Shown piece after piece: positions 1 through 9,058 of a stretch of 64,000 nt of DNA. Every line of letters starts with the position of its first letter. Position 1 is the stretch's first letter. The stretch comes from Rhynchopus euleeides (lineage: Eukaryota; Euglenozoa; Diplonemea; Diplonemida; Diplonemidae). The DNA lies in assembly GCA_963210315.1 (NCBI GenBank), contig OY723262.1, positions 2,356,001 to 2,420,000 on the forward strand. The letters are read 5' to 3'. The position numbers and the translations under genes were made by a program. Below the pieces are notes generated by a model, which saw only the letters and a program-made list of their open reading frames with translations, had not been told where the DNA came from and did not search any database.

Positions 1-1302
1 TCCAGAGAACAAGCTAGCCCACATTCGCCCACAGAAACACAGTATGTGCGCGCTGCGAAAGCAAAACTTGACGCACCGCTTGGCCGCATACCGCTTGGCA
101 TCGCACCGGGAGGCACGAGGCCCCGCACCAACGCATGGCACCGAGTGCGGGCGAGGGTACTGGAAGATGTCGCGTCGAGTGATGGTGGTGGGGCAGCCAG
201 GCAGTTGGAGGCAGATCTGAACCGGCTTGAGACTGAGTCGGACCAAGAGCCTGGCTTCTACTACATGTGTTACCTGCAGACACCCGCATCGCCAGGTATT
301 CTCACCGTGGTCCCCACACGCAAGGGCGACAGCGGCATCGAGCACGTCGTGTTGCTTTTTGAGCCGACTGACCAGCTGGGCACGGACCCGATACACGGGG
401 ACAATCCACAGAAGCAAGTTGACGACTGTGTCCTTACAGCAAGGCAACGTTCAGTGTCGCAGCCTGTGAACAGGAGGAGGCGGGAGTATCCCGCAGCACC
501 TGCAACGCAGGCTGTCCCCACGCTGCCGCTCCGGGAACGTTTCAGGGAGGCAAGTCGGCAGGAGGCGTCGATGCTCTTCCCGCACTTCTACAACATGATG
601 AAATACTGCTGCTCCATCCTGCCCGTGACAGTCGGGATCGTGCAGGGCCAGGCAGCTGGCTGGTCGTTTGCACGTGTGGCGTACATCCTGCTGCTGTGCC
701 TGTCGACGTGCTACTCCTTTTGCTGGGACATCTTCGTGGACTGGGGACTGTGGCGCCGTGAAGGCTTCCCGAGGCAGGGCCTGCACCCCCTGGGCATTGG
801 GGGCTGGGTGTGGCGGCGCACGTCAATCGACTTCAGCACGGGCCACGGGCTCATGTGGTACGCCGTGCTGATTTTGTTCAATTTGATGGGTCGCTGTGCG
901 TGGGCCATCACTTTAGTCGTGAACTTTGACGCGCTGGGCATCTCTGGCGCCGCAAGCAGCGAGCTGCTGACGTTAGTCACAGCAACACTTGAAGTGGCGA
1001 GGCGCAGTGTCTGGGCAAGGATCCGCCTCGGGCACGAGCAGACTGTGGACGTGGGGCACTACCGAGCAGGCGATGGGTACAGCGAAGTTCCTCCTTTGCT
1101 GTCACGTAACACGCCTTGGACAGTGCCTGGTGAGTACTCTGTCCTGCGGACGTTTAGGTTGGATACACTCGAGGACGAAGTCCAGGACCTGCGACCTGTC
1201 GAGGGGGCAGTCACGACAACGTTGTGCGCCAAGGCGCCGGCTCGGGTTTCTCAAGAACGTTCCGGATGGTTCACCGCACAGCGGTCCTTTTCTGAGCCTT
1301 AG
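1..1302 (+). CDS. EXS-domain (XPR1/SYG1-like) phosphate exporter, 5' partial
   Basis: The frame is open from base 1, so the gene begins upstream of the window; the GTG at 46 is not a start. At least 430 residues are visible. The second half matches the EXS domain of XPR1/SYG1/PHO1 proteins: FPHFYNMMKYCCSILP (around 580-620), YSFCWDIFVDWGLWRREG (around 715-765), a WYAVLILFNLMGRCAW helix and the closing EVARRSVWARIRLGHEQ segment, which is the family's RRxxWxxxRxExE-like end. Several hydrophobic helices fit a polytopic membrane protein. Family knowledge: EXS proteins export inorganic phosphate, usually under control of an N-terminal SPX domain, which would lie off-window if present. The tail after the EXS core (about 1050-1302) is unrecognised. 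First gene of a same-strand series. The EXS assignment is fairly secure; the transported substrate is inferred. Confidence 0.8.
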   Translation, partial: SREQASPHSPTETQYVRAAKAKLDAPLGRIPLGIAPGGTRPRTNAWHRVRARVLEDVASSDGGGAARQLEADLNRLETESDQEPGFYYMCYLQTPASPGILTVVPTRKGDSGIEHVVLLFEPTDQLGTDPIHGDNPQKQVDDCVLTARQRSVSQPVNRRRREYPAAPATQAVPTLPLRERFREASRQEASMLFPHFYNMMKYCCSILPVTVGIVQGQAAGWSFARVAYILLLCLSTCYSFCWDIFVDWGLWRREGFPRQGLHPLGIGGWVWRRTSIDFSTGHGLMWYAVLILFNLMGRCAWAITLVVNFDALGISGAASSELLTLVTATLEVARRSVWARIRLGHEQTVDVGHYRAGDGYSEVPPLLSRNTPWTVPGEYSVLRTFRLDTLEDEVQDLRPVEGAVTTTLCAKAPARVSQERSGWFTAQRSFSEP

Positions 1303-1921
1303 ACGGTGCCCAACTGTAGCTGCATGCAGTTCCGCCAGCTTTGGTCTCGGCGAACAGCATCAGGATCAGTGACATGAGTGACATTCACCTCAGGCCCTCC
1401 AAACCACACAGTTCTGTAGAATCTGTCGATTAACTCTATTCCTCCTCCTTACAACCACATTTGTTCAACCTCTTCATGCATTCCATCCGTGGTGCTGTGT
1501 CCATAAAATGCCAAAGGGCGTTTCCCTCATGAGGGCGTCACCTGTCACACCCACAAACGTTCGCACCTGGCTGAACCTGTATTCTATCGATGTCTGTGCG
1601 ACCGGGTGTACAGGGAAAGAGGAATGTGACAAATCCTGGCCAGCTTTTGACTCCGATGCCCTTCTTTGAGTGGAAGGACTTTGTCAGCACTTTTGTCTGA
1701 ACGTCGGGCCGCTCTCCTTGGCCGCCTTCGAAGCCACCTTCGACAATCGTTTGCCTTTAGACGCAACGCAACGTGTAATCCATCGAATGCAGAAGAACCC
1801 CCTACCCACCCTCCTCCTTCTCGAATGCTGGGCAACTGCTGCTGCCTGTTTGTCCACGCGCACAGTGATCTGGGCAGAACTCTTGTTTGTGCCCCCCAGT
1901 TGGAACGACACCCCCCTCCAC
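1303..1921. other. intergenic region between EXS gene and cyclase gene
   Basis: About 620 bp with no convincing ORF. It should hold the 3' UTR of the EXS gene and the splice-acceptor region of the cyclase gene. A C-rich pyrimidine tract (about 1908-1921) leads to the AG at 1922-1923. Confidence 0.5.
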
Positions 1922-1923
1922 AG
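1922..1923 (+). promoter_or_regulatory. putative spliced-leader acceptor AG of cyclase gene
   Basis: A C-rich tract ends in CACAG five bases before the ATG at 1929. This fits a trans-splice acceptor and supports 1929 over the upstream in-frame GTG at 1887. Confidence 0.5.
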
Positions 1924-1928
1924 GTGCC

Positions 1929-4883
1929 ATGCCTGCGGTTGCCTGGCGAATACATGAAGGATGCAGCGAGCTGTGGAGATGTGTGACCGAAGCCAACTGG
2001 ACTGCCGGCAGCAACGAACCTGGCACAGCGCACAGAAATCGATGGTTTCTCGTTACACACGGCGCCTTGTTGGCCATCACACTGGTTCTGCTTCTGCAGG
2101 TTTTCGAGGAACAAGACGCCTACATCATCAGCGCCTGTGTGATCGGTGTCACAGTGTCCCTCGCCTCGGTGGGGTTTGTGTGTTGGCATCGAGACGTCCC
2201 TGACGTGCTCCTCGAAGGGAGTGCCCTGGCCTACGTCACATGTGTGCTGCTTCACGACCTCAACAGCGCCATCCTGCTGCGCACCCGCACCTGGCCCTGC
2301 TGCCTTATCCTGCTCGACATTCTGTTGGTCTTCCGGGTGGGGCGGCGTGTGCAATACGCTGTGGTGTCGGTCACCGTGGTCTGGCTGGTCCTCACAGAGT
2401 GTGAACGGGTGGCCCGATTCGGCCTCTTCGACCTCCCGGGCGCCCCGAGCGAGGCACGCAGATTTGCCAGCACTGAATGCGACAGTCCTCCGTGCGGCGT
2501 GCCTCCACTGTCCAGCGCAGCCGGCCTGCTGGCACTCGTGAGTGGGTGCGTTGCAGAGTTTGTGCTTATGAGGATCCTCGTCCAGGAGGAGAAACACGAC
2601 AACGGTCCGTCCGAATCCACACTGGCATCGCGTGACATTGTCCTGAGCCTTGCCTCCTTCAACGCCGTCGAAGCTGAGGCAGCGCTACACCGATCATCAC
2701 CGGCCCTGCCCCCGGAACTCCAGGAAGCCTTCCGCACGACAGTTGCGACCATGAAGCTAGTGCTGCCGTTCCTCCCCGCCCACCTCCTGCCGCTCCTGAA
2801 TGCACAGCCCCGGGACCTTGATGCACCACGTCCCTTCCAGACGATGGTCCTGGACACACCGACAGAGGAGGCACTTCCCGAAGCCACACCACTGGCCCCC
2901 TCCCCGAAAGCCGTCATCGCCTTCACTGACATAGCAAACTGTGCAGCAATTTGGGAGGCAGCGCCACATGTGATGAAGCAGGTGGTGTACCAGCACAACG
3001 CCATCGTCCGCGATGAAATGCAGCGGCACTCCGGTGTTGAAGTCAAAGCCATTGGCGACGCCTTTATGGTTGCTTTTCAAGCCGTTTTGCCTGCAGTGAA
3101 GTTCGGGGTGTGCCTCCAGACCCGCCTCGCCGAAGCGCCCTTCCCAAAAGAGTTCTTCGCCCTCGTGCAGGGAGATGCCGATGCACCCACAAACCCACTC
3201 GCGCCGTACGTCACAACCCCTTCCATCTCCCTTGCCGGCACATCGATCCCACAGATCCAGAGCCCGGAAAGCGACCCGTTGTCAGCGGGTGCAGGGCAGG
3301 TCACATCGCACGAATCTTCCTCCTCTGGAGACGCCTCTTCGACCCAATCCAGCTGTGGGACCGCTGTCCCTGAAGCCTTCCAGCGTGCCACTGTCACCGC
3401 AGAGAGCTCCGATAGAGGCCTGACGGGTGTGTGCAGAAACCCAAGCAAGTGCCTTCTTGTCCGGGTTGGGATCCACTGTGGCCCTGTGGAGGTGGAGTAC
3501 GTCGAACTGACAGGGAGGGTGGACTACACGGGCCCAGCGGTGCAGCAGGCAGCGCGCATCGCAGAGGTGAGCGTGCCTGGGAGTGTTGCGGTGTCCTCGG
3601 AAATCCTGATCCTGCTCCGCCGCCTCAACTACAGCACCAGGCACGCGGGACTGCGGCGCCGGCGCAGCCCTCTCGGGTCCACCGGAAGCTCTCGGCGCAG
3701 GCGCGACACCGATTCAAACTCGTCGCCTGAAGAGACATCCGTCCGACGCTTCTCCGACTCGGAGCCGACGAGCTCTGGCGAGGAGCAGCCCTCCGGTGAG
3801 GAGAGCGTGTCGAGCGGGTCGGGGCAGGACGACTACGTCAGCACCATCGCAAGCGACATGGGGGGGCCGCTCTACCTCCCCGGCATCGACAAGGCGCCGC
3901 ACATCGTGCCCATGGGCCAGGTGCAGCTGAAGGGGCTCACGAAGAAGACACGCCTCTACACCCTCCTCCCAGGCGAGCTGCAGGATCGCCTCGCGTATGT
4001 GAAGAGCATGGTGCGGCGCGACCCGTTCCGTGGGTTCGGCATGGATGAGAGTGTGAACTACGACTGCCCTGTCCCGCACCTGGCGCCGCAGGAGCCCCCT
4101 GCGTTTCTTCGCTTGGACCACTACCACAGCGCCAGTGTTGCGACAGTGACGCTGCACCTGTTTTCAAGTGCAACCGTGCAGAGCATCAATGCTGCGGTGT
4201 CAGCCATCATCACGTGTGTCGAAAGGTCAGGGGGCACACCTGCAACATTGTGTGGGACGCGGCTGTCGGCTTCGTGGAATGTGGTCGCGCCTCTGCCCGC
4301 CTATCGAGAGGCGTCGCTTCGGTTTGCGCATATCACACAGAAACGGATCGAGGTCACGCCCTTCCAAGCTTCTGTCGGGATCGCGCACAGCAGCCTTCTG
4401 TCAGGGAACCTCGGAAATACGATTGCATCCTTTCCGGCATTCATTGGCCCATGCGTGCCCCTTAGCAACGACCTTGCCTCTTGTGCTCGTGACTTGGGGG
4501 CCTTCGCTCTCCTTGGTGTTGTGGGCGGCTACTTCGGGTGGAATGCTTCTCTCAGGGCCTGCATCCGGCCTGTCGATGAGTGGCGCATCCAGTCTGGCTC
4601 TTCGAGCTCGCGAGAGCCTGTGAAAAACATGAAAGTGTTTGAGGTTGGAACAGCAATATGCTCGTCCCAACTCTTCATCGGGCTTGACGACGACGGCCTT
4701 GCCTCCCCCTCGCGACAGTGGGGTTGGACCGATGAGTACTGGGATGCCTTCGAATCCAGAGATCCCATAACCATCACCAGCGAGCTGCAGGCAAACGGGG
4801 CCTTTGATCCTGTCCTCAACAAAGTGGCTGCAATGATCAGAGAGGGAAAACACCTTCGGCCGGATGTTATTACACTTGAGTGA
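1929..4883 (+). CDS. membrane class III adenylate/guanylate cyclase with tandem cyclase-like domains
   Basis: 984 residues from the ATG at 1929. The first third has five or six hydrophobic segments (about aa 40-235), suggesting a membrane anchor. Cyclase domain 1 starts near aa 328 with AFTDI (metal-binding Asp), followed by EVKAIGDAFM near aa 372 (purine-binding Lys and second metal Asp) and VRVGIHCGPV near aa 511. An insert of about 90 residues rich in Ser, Pro and acidic residues splits the domain. In GPAVQQAARI (about aa 535-544) the usual transition-state Asn of GxxVNxAAR is Gln, while the Arg is kept. A second Ser/acidic insert lies at about 575-640. Residues 731-880 look like a second cyclase fold (SGNLGN, then FIGPCVPLSNDLASCAR) without the metal Asp motifs. 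Such degenerate partners are known to regulate or dimerise with active domains; activity here is inferred. Follows the EXS gene on the same strand. Confidence 0.82.
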   Translation: MPAVAWRIHEGCSELWRCVTEANWTAGSNEPGTAHRNRWFLVTHGALLAITLVLLLQVFEEQDAYIISACVIGVTVSLASVGFVCWHRDVPDVLLEGSALAYVTCVLLHDLNSAILLRTRTWPCCLILLDILLVFRVGRRVQYAVVSVTVVWLVLTECERVARFGLFDLPGAPSEARRFASTECDSPPCGVPPLSSAAGLLALVSGCVAEFVLMRILVQEEKHDNGPSESTLASRDIVLSLASFNAVEAEAALHRSSPALPPELQEAFRTTVATMKLVLPFLPAHLLPLLNAQPRDLDAPRPFQTMVLDTPTEEALPEATPLAPSPKAVIAFTDIANCAAIWEAAPHVMKQVVYQHNAIVRDEMQRHSGVEVKAIGDAFMVAFQAVLPAVKFGVCLQTRLAEAPFPKEFFALVQGDADAPTNPLAPYVTTPSISLAGTSIPQIQSPESDPLSAGAGQVTSHESSSSGDASSTQSSCGTAVPEAFQRATVTAESSDRGLTGVCRNPSKCLLVRVGIHCGPVEVEYVELTGRVDYTGPAVQQAARIAEVSVPGSVAVSSEILILLRRLNYSTRHAGLRRRRSPLGSTGSSRRRRDTDSNSSPEETSVRRFSDSEPTSSGEEQPSGEESVSSGSGQDDYVSTIASDMGGPLYLPGIDKAPHIVPMGQVQLKGLTKKTRLYTLLPGELQDRLAYVKSMVRRDPFRGFGMDESVNYDCPVPHLAPQEPPAFLRLDHYHSASVATVTLHLFSSATVQSINAAVSAIITCVERSGGTPATLCGTRLSASWNVVAPLPAYREASLRFAHITQKRIEVTPFQASVGIAHSSLLSGNLGNTIASFPAFIGPCVPLSNDLASCARDLGAFALLGVVGGYFGWNASLRACIRPVDEWRIQSGSSSSREPVKNMKVFEVGTAICSSQLFIGLDDDGLASPSRQWGWTDEYWDAFESRDPITITSELQANGAFDPVLNKVAAMIREGKHLRPDVITLE

Positions 4884-6078
4884 TGTCACCCTTCATGTGT
4901 TTTTTTTTGCTGTTAGTTAGGCGTCGCCCGGGAAATTATTTGGTGCCATATTTTTTGCTGGATCTTGCGGCCCCACTCTCACCACTCCACCAGACGGGGT
5001 GGTGCACAACGAGTGAGGGCCTGCATTCCAAAGAAGTGACACGACTGTTCAGCGACTTTTCGTTTGCTTGTGATGCGTTGGGTTTCTACACACAAACCCT
5101 AGAGACACACCCTCGCCTGATGAAGGGTGTACTGTAAAGGCATGTTTGGTTGCTGGCTGGCGTGTCACTCTTCTGCTCACACAAGTGTGCGAAACAAACC
5201 AATGGTAGACAGTTTATTGGTTTGTTGTCACGTTTTGTTGCCCTCATATCCTGATGCCTCGCGATTCAGCAGGGCAGAGATGGTTTCCCGACTTTCATTT
5301 TATTTTGAAATATTTTCTCGTCTCATCAGCAACCGTGTCAGCAACTGTTCCAGTGTTGCTCTGTACCGGAAGATCGTTGTGCTTGGGGGTGCCTCAGAAA
5401 CACGGCCTCTACATGTTAGCTCGTGTCGACGGGGGGGCGTCATGAGTTTCGGCTCTGCCGGTTGCCGCCTGATTTTTTTTCTCCTTGTTCAATGTCGGTT
5501 GTTCTGGCCGGGGGATCACGATAATTTCAGAAAACTGTTGGTCTGAATGTGTCGGCACCTCTCGTTGACTCCTCCATGATCCCCAGGTCATGACGCGTTC
5601 CTCGAGTGTGTGGTCCCCCACGGAGTTCGGGTGTGCATACCAGACACCCATATGTCTGAGTGGGTCCACAGATCTGGCACTGGATGGGAAAAGGCTCGTC
5701 GGAAACTCACCTGAATGTGTGGTTGTTTGCCTTTCTGATTCTCCAGTAGTTTGGTATAGTCGTGGCCCTGTGTGCAACCAAGTGGTGCGTATGCATCGTG
5801 CATTAGTGTCGTGTTCTTCATCGCCTTGTCTTCACAACGCCATCACCGACTTGCAATGTTGGTGGTGGATGGCTGGATTGAATGAGTCCGCCACGGCATT
5901 TTATATCATCGAGTTACAAGGATACGAACGAACCAAGAGATGTCTGTCTGCTCGACACCGGCCCTGCTTAGGGTCCTTAACTATGACCAGGAAGAATATC
6001 TGTTTCCCTCCCCACCCCACCCATCCGCCCTTGCTCGCAGCGTGCCGGCATGCACTCAGCTTACTCGCGCTTCCTTGC
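4884..6078. other. intergenic region before CAP/SCP gene
   Basis: About 1.2 kb with T-rich stretches (TTTTTTTT near 4900 and 5470). It has only short overlapping ORFs with no domain-like composition. I see no gene or repeat that I can support. Confidence 0.4.
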
Positions 6079-6080
6079 AG
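6079..6080 (+). promoter_or_regulatory. putative spliced-leader acceptor AG of CAP/SCP gene
   Basis: The tract TTACTCGCGCTTCCTTGCAG ends here, 38 bases before the ATG at 6119. It has the pyrimidine-rich plus CAG form seen ahead of the other host genes. Confidence 0.5.
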
Positions 6081-6118
6081 TACACCCCCGCCTCCGACAG
6101 TGATAACTCTGATTCAAA

Positions 6119-7099
6119 ATGCGTTCCGCGATCCTCCTTCTGGGTGCGGCAGTTTCTGCCAACGCCGCATGCACCATTTACTCAGGGGAGACGTCTGTCT
6201 GCACTGAGCCGAGTGCCGCATTCCCTTCAATGTCAAAGCCTGCTTCTGCAGCGAACCCGTGCAGCTCAGGGACGGGGCTCACTTGCAAGGCACAGCTGCA
6301 GGACTGGCAGCGCGACCGTTTGCTTGAGAAGCACAACGCCTACCGTGCCCACCACGGGGCATGCCCCCTGGTCTACAGCGACACCATCGCCGCGTGGACG
6401 CAGGCGAGCGCGGGGTTCCGTGCCACATGCCAGGGGACCATCACACACAACAGCGCAGCCGACCTTGCGGCCCAGGGCTACGGGGAGAACATTGCAGAGT
6501 ACACCACCACTGATTCAGCGTTCGGGGGCCTGCAGGACTACGACGTTGCCCAGGCAGTGTGGCGCTGGTACTGCCACGAGGAGGCGTGCTACCTCCACGG
6601 GTACAGCAGCGAGACGAGTGCGGCGGCGAAGACTGCACAGACGAACGCCGCACACATGACGCAGGTGCTGTGGAAGGGCAGCGTGGAGGTCGGGTGTGCT
6701 CTCTGCCACAAGACCATCCCGCAGAAGGATGTGTGGCTCATGTGCAACTACAAGCTTGCAGGGAACGTGGAGGGGCAGTACCTGGAAAACGTGAAGATGT
6801 ACCCACAGACAGTGCCGTCCACGTGCCCCACCTCGGCAGGCACGCCGACACCCGCCGCGACTCCCGCCCCTACACCGGTCCCCACACCGGCCCCTACACC
6901 CGCACCCACGCCCGCCCCGACTCCTGCGCCCACTGCTGCCCCAGGCACGCCGCCCACCACCGCACCCACCGGCACCCCGGGCGTCCCGCCCACCAACGCA
7001 CCGCTGACGGCTGACACACCCTCCCCGACAGAGGCAGGCACCAGCGTCGCTGCCTCGTTTGCCCTCCTTGCAGGTGCGCTGTTCGCACTGCTCCTGTAG
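6119..7099 (+). CDS. secreted CAP/SCP (CRISP-antigen 5-PR-1) domain protein, probably GPI-anchored
   Basis: 326 residues. MRSAILLLGAAVSANA is a clear signal peptide, with cleavage likely before ACTIY. The CAP domain spans about aa 60-225: LLEKHNAYRAHHGACPL (CAP box region), GYGENIA, the AAHMTQVLWKGSVEVGCA helix/strand signature (family HxTQxxWxxxxxxGCG), and a closing WLMCNYKLAGN. His and Glu residues typical of the CAP pocket are visible. A low-complexity stalk of about 60 residues follows, built of PTPAPTPAP units and then Thr/Gly/Pro. The final hydrophobic SFALLAGALFALLL resembles a GPI-attachment signal. CAP proteins act extracellularly, often binding sterols or lipids; the role here is unknown. 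The Pro-Thr stalk suggests a heavily glycosylated surface protein. Confidence 0.88.
   Translation: MRSAILLLGAAVSANAACTIYSGETSVCTEPSAAFPSMSKPASAANPCSSGTGLTCKAQLQDWQRDRLLEKHNAYRAHHGACPLVYSDTIAAWTQASAGFRATCQGTITHNSAADLAAQGYGENIAEYTTTDSAFGGLQDYDVAQAVWRWYCHEEACYLHGYSSETSAAAKTAQTNAAHMTQVLWKGSVEVGCALCHKTIPQKDVWLMCNYKLAGNVEGQYLENVKMYPQTVPSTCPTSAGTPTPAATPAPTPVPTPAPTPAPTPAPTPAPTAAPGTPPTTAPTGTPGVPPTNAPLTADTPSPTEAGTSVAASFALLAGALFALLL
6838..7000 (+). repeat. Pro-Thr-Ala coding microrepeat in CAP gene
   Basis: Imperfect 12-bp units of the type CCCGCACCCACG encode PAPT/PTPA repeats in the protein stalk. The tract is likely to vary in length between alleles. Confidence 0.7.
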
Positions 7100-8646
7100 T
7101 CATCGCTACGCATTAGCAAAATCCCTTTTGTTGTTCTTTTTCTCCTCCATACGAATTGGACACCGCACGCACACACATTCCCTGTGGTGTGTGATGCGGA
7201 GTGCAGACACCGTCCTCTTTTGTATGCGATCCAGAATTTTCCCCCTTTTTATTAAAGTAAATCTCGGCAGTCTCATGATCCTGGCATATTGTGTCCAACG
7301 TAGGGCTCCGCTCTGCGCAGAATAGTACGCCTTCTGGTGACAATTGTGTGACTGGCACCGTTTGGCACATGGCGAACACTCCAGAGGGTGTTTCGACAAC
7401 CTGTCCCTCCTTTCCCGCTGCGTGGGGACGTTTTTTTGCTTCGATAGTGAGAGTGTACTGTGATTGTGGGTTTGTGCGTGTGTGGTGTTCCCTGCACTAC
7501 CAGGCCAGAAAAATAGTCGTGGCCGTTTTGTGTGCCCCATTTTGTGTGAAAAGTCGCGTCCACCACAGCCAACCAAACGTTCCCTATCACTCACAGAAGG
7601 AGTTCACTACAGGGATACATATCGAGTGTACAAATATGAACAAAAGTCCCGGGATCGTTTGCTCCTGGCTGTTGGTGTCGATTGGTGGCGTTGAACGGTG
7701 ATTCACATGAATGAAGAAAAATCATCTGCAATTCATCGACTTTTATATTTGAATTGTCGCAACCCCTGTGATGGTTCACACAGCGTACTGCCTTCAGCTC
7801 GCAGGAAACTCTAAGTGTTCCTCGCTGACAAACCAACCAGCCTGCCCGGTCGCGGGCTTGCAGGTTATTTCAAGGCGGGAAATCATCTGTGTGTCTCACC
7901 TTCTCATGGATGTTTCAAGGCATCCCCTCGGAGGCCTTGTGATCACTTCGTGTCAAATCACAAAATACATGTTGTGTGTTGTGTCCACCAACACAGCTGG
8001 TCCGCCAGCAGTTGTTTGGGATGCCCCACCTCCCTCCACCACACGCGACGTCCTCCCCAAGCTGATTTACTGCACTTTTGGCACTTTTGGAGAAGGCCAG
8101 CTTGCAGGCGGCCCACACACCCGCTCAGCCTGCCGAGGACGAAAGTGTGAAAGGATGGCCCGGGAGTTTACCCCCCCCCCACGTGAACAGGCGAACAGCC
8201 CCACTCCCACCCCTCGCCCCCCCTTTTGGACACCCCCTTTTGATAATGCGTGCACATGCCACTGAGAGACACAGCGAGCCTCCCCGTTCTTCGTGGGTCA
8301 GCCAGATACCCGTCGCTTTCACAGCTTGCATCCTCTTGGCTCAGCAACAAGCATCCGTGCTCACTTCAAATTGAAGGGTGAGGTTGTTGCCAGGAGGACT
8401 GCCAGAGCTACCACTTTGTCTAAATCGCAGCGCCTTGCTGTGAAGCTGCAAAAGACACCGACGAGGTTTTGTTTGGCGGGCCCCCCGGGAGGAAGCGGGG
8501 GGGTTGGCACCGTTCGCCGGTGTGTTGTCTTCCGCATTGTCTCCCTTTATCCCCCCCCCATTCCCCATTCCCCGCCCCTCCTCCACTCATCCCCTTCCCT
8601 TGTTCCTCCCGCCCATTTCGTATATTATGTTCTTTATGCACACGGT
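7100..8646. other. intergenic region, probably including 5' UTR of the LINE
   Basis: No gene is supportable. AT-rich sequence near 7680-7760 gives way to C-rich pyrimidine tracts (about 8167-8235 and 8540-8610). The 5' boundary of the LINE must lie somewhere here, but no target-site duplication could be identified by eye. Confidence 0.4.
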
Positions 8647-8656
8647 TTCCATTTAG

Positions 8657-9058
8657 GTGGACGATTCGAAAAAAGTTCTGAGTGCGCCCGCAGGGATCTG
8701 CCCAAAAACGGAGGAGCGGGCCGCGAACCAGGAGAGACAGTTCGCGGCCGCCCTGCAGGCAATGCAGGCCCGCCTGCAGCACCTGGAGGCGGCAGCACAT
8801 CCGCAGTCAAAACCGAAGAAGACCACCAAGCCGGGCACCAGCTCCCCCTCCCGAAAGACCGAGCCGGCCGCCACCACCCCAAACCGGGGGACCAAGGGCT
8901 CACCCCCGAAGTCCGCCTCCCCGGCCAGAACCCACATGGGGCTAACCCCCAAGAAGAAGAGCCGGGCACTCTCTCCGTCCCGGACCGCAACCCTGCGCAC
9001 AAAGCACCCGAAGGAGCGGTTGCACAAACGTCAGTGCGAAGAGGTCCTCTTCAACTGA
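8657..9058 (+). CDS. LINE upstream coding segment (ORF1-like basic protein), ends at in-frame TGA
   Basis: 133 codons open directly after a TAG at 8654. There is no ATG until 8762, so either translation starts there (98 residues) or the segment is reached by splicing at the AG of 8655-8656. ERQFAAALQAMQARLQHLEA is predicted by eye to form a short coiled coil. The rest is Lys/Pro/Ser/Thr-rich with many SPxK-like and KKTTK-like basic motifs, as in nucleic-acid-binding ORF1 proteins. It ends in LFN-TGA-CGG and the next codons continue in the same frame into the 2A and endonuclease part, so the TGA is either a nonsense mutation or a readthrough stop. No known domain recognised. Confidence 0.5.
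   Translation: MDDSKKVLSAPAGICPKTEERAANQERQFAAALQAMQARLQHLEAAAHPQSKPKKTTKPGTSSPSRKTEPAATTPNRGTKGSPPKSASPARTHMGLTPKKKSRALSPSRTATLRTKHPKERLHKRQCEEVLFN

Noticed and set aside
46..1302. GTG at position 46 as start of the EXS gene
   Set aside because: The frame is open to base 1 and a GTG start is not expected here. The gene is 5'-partial.
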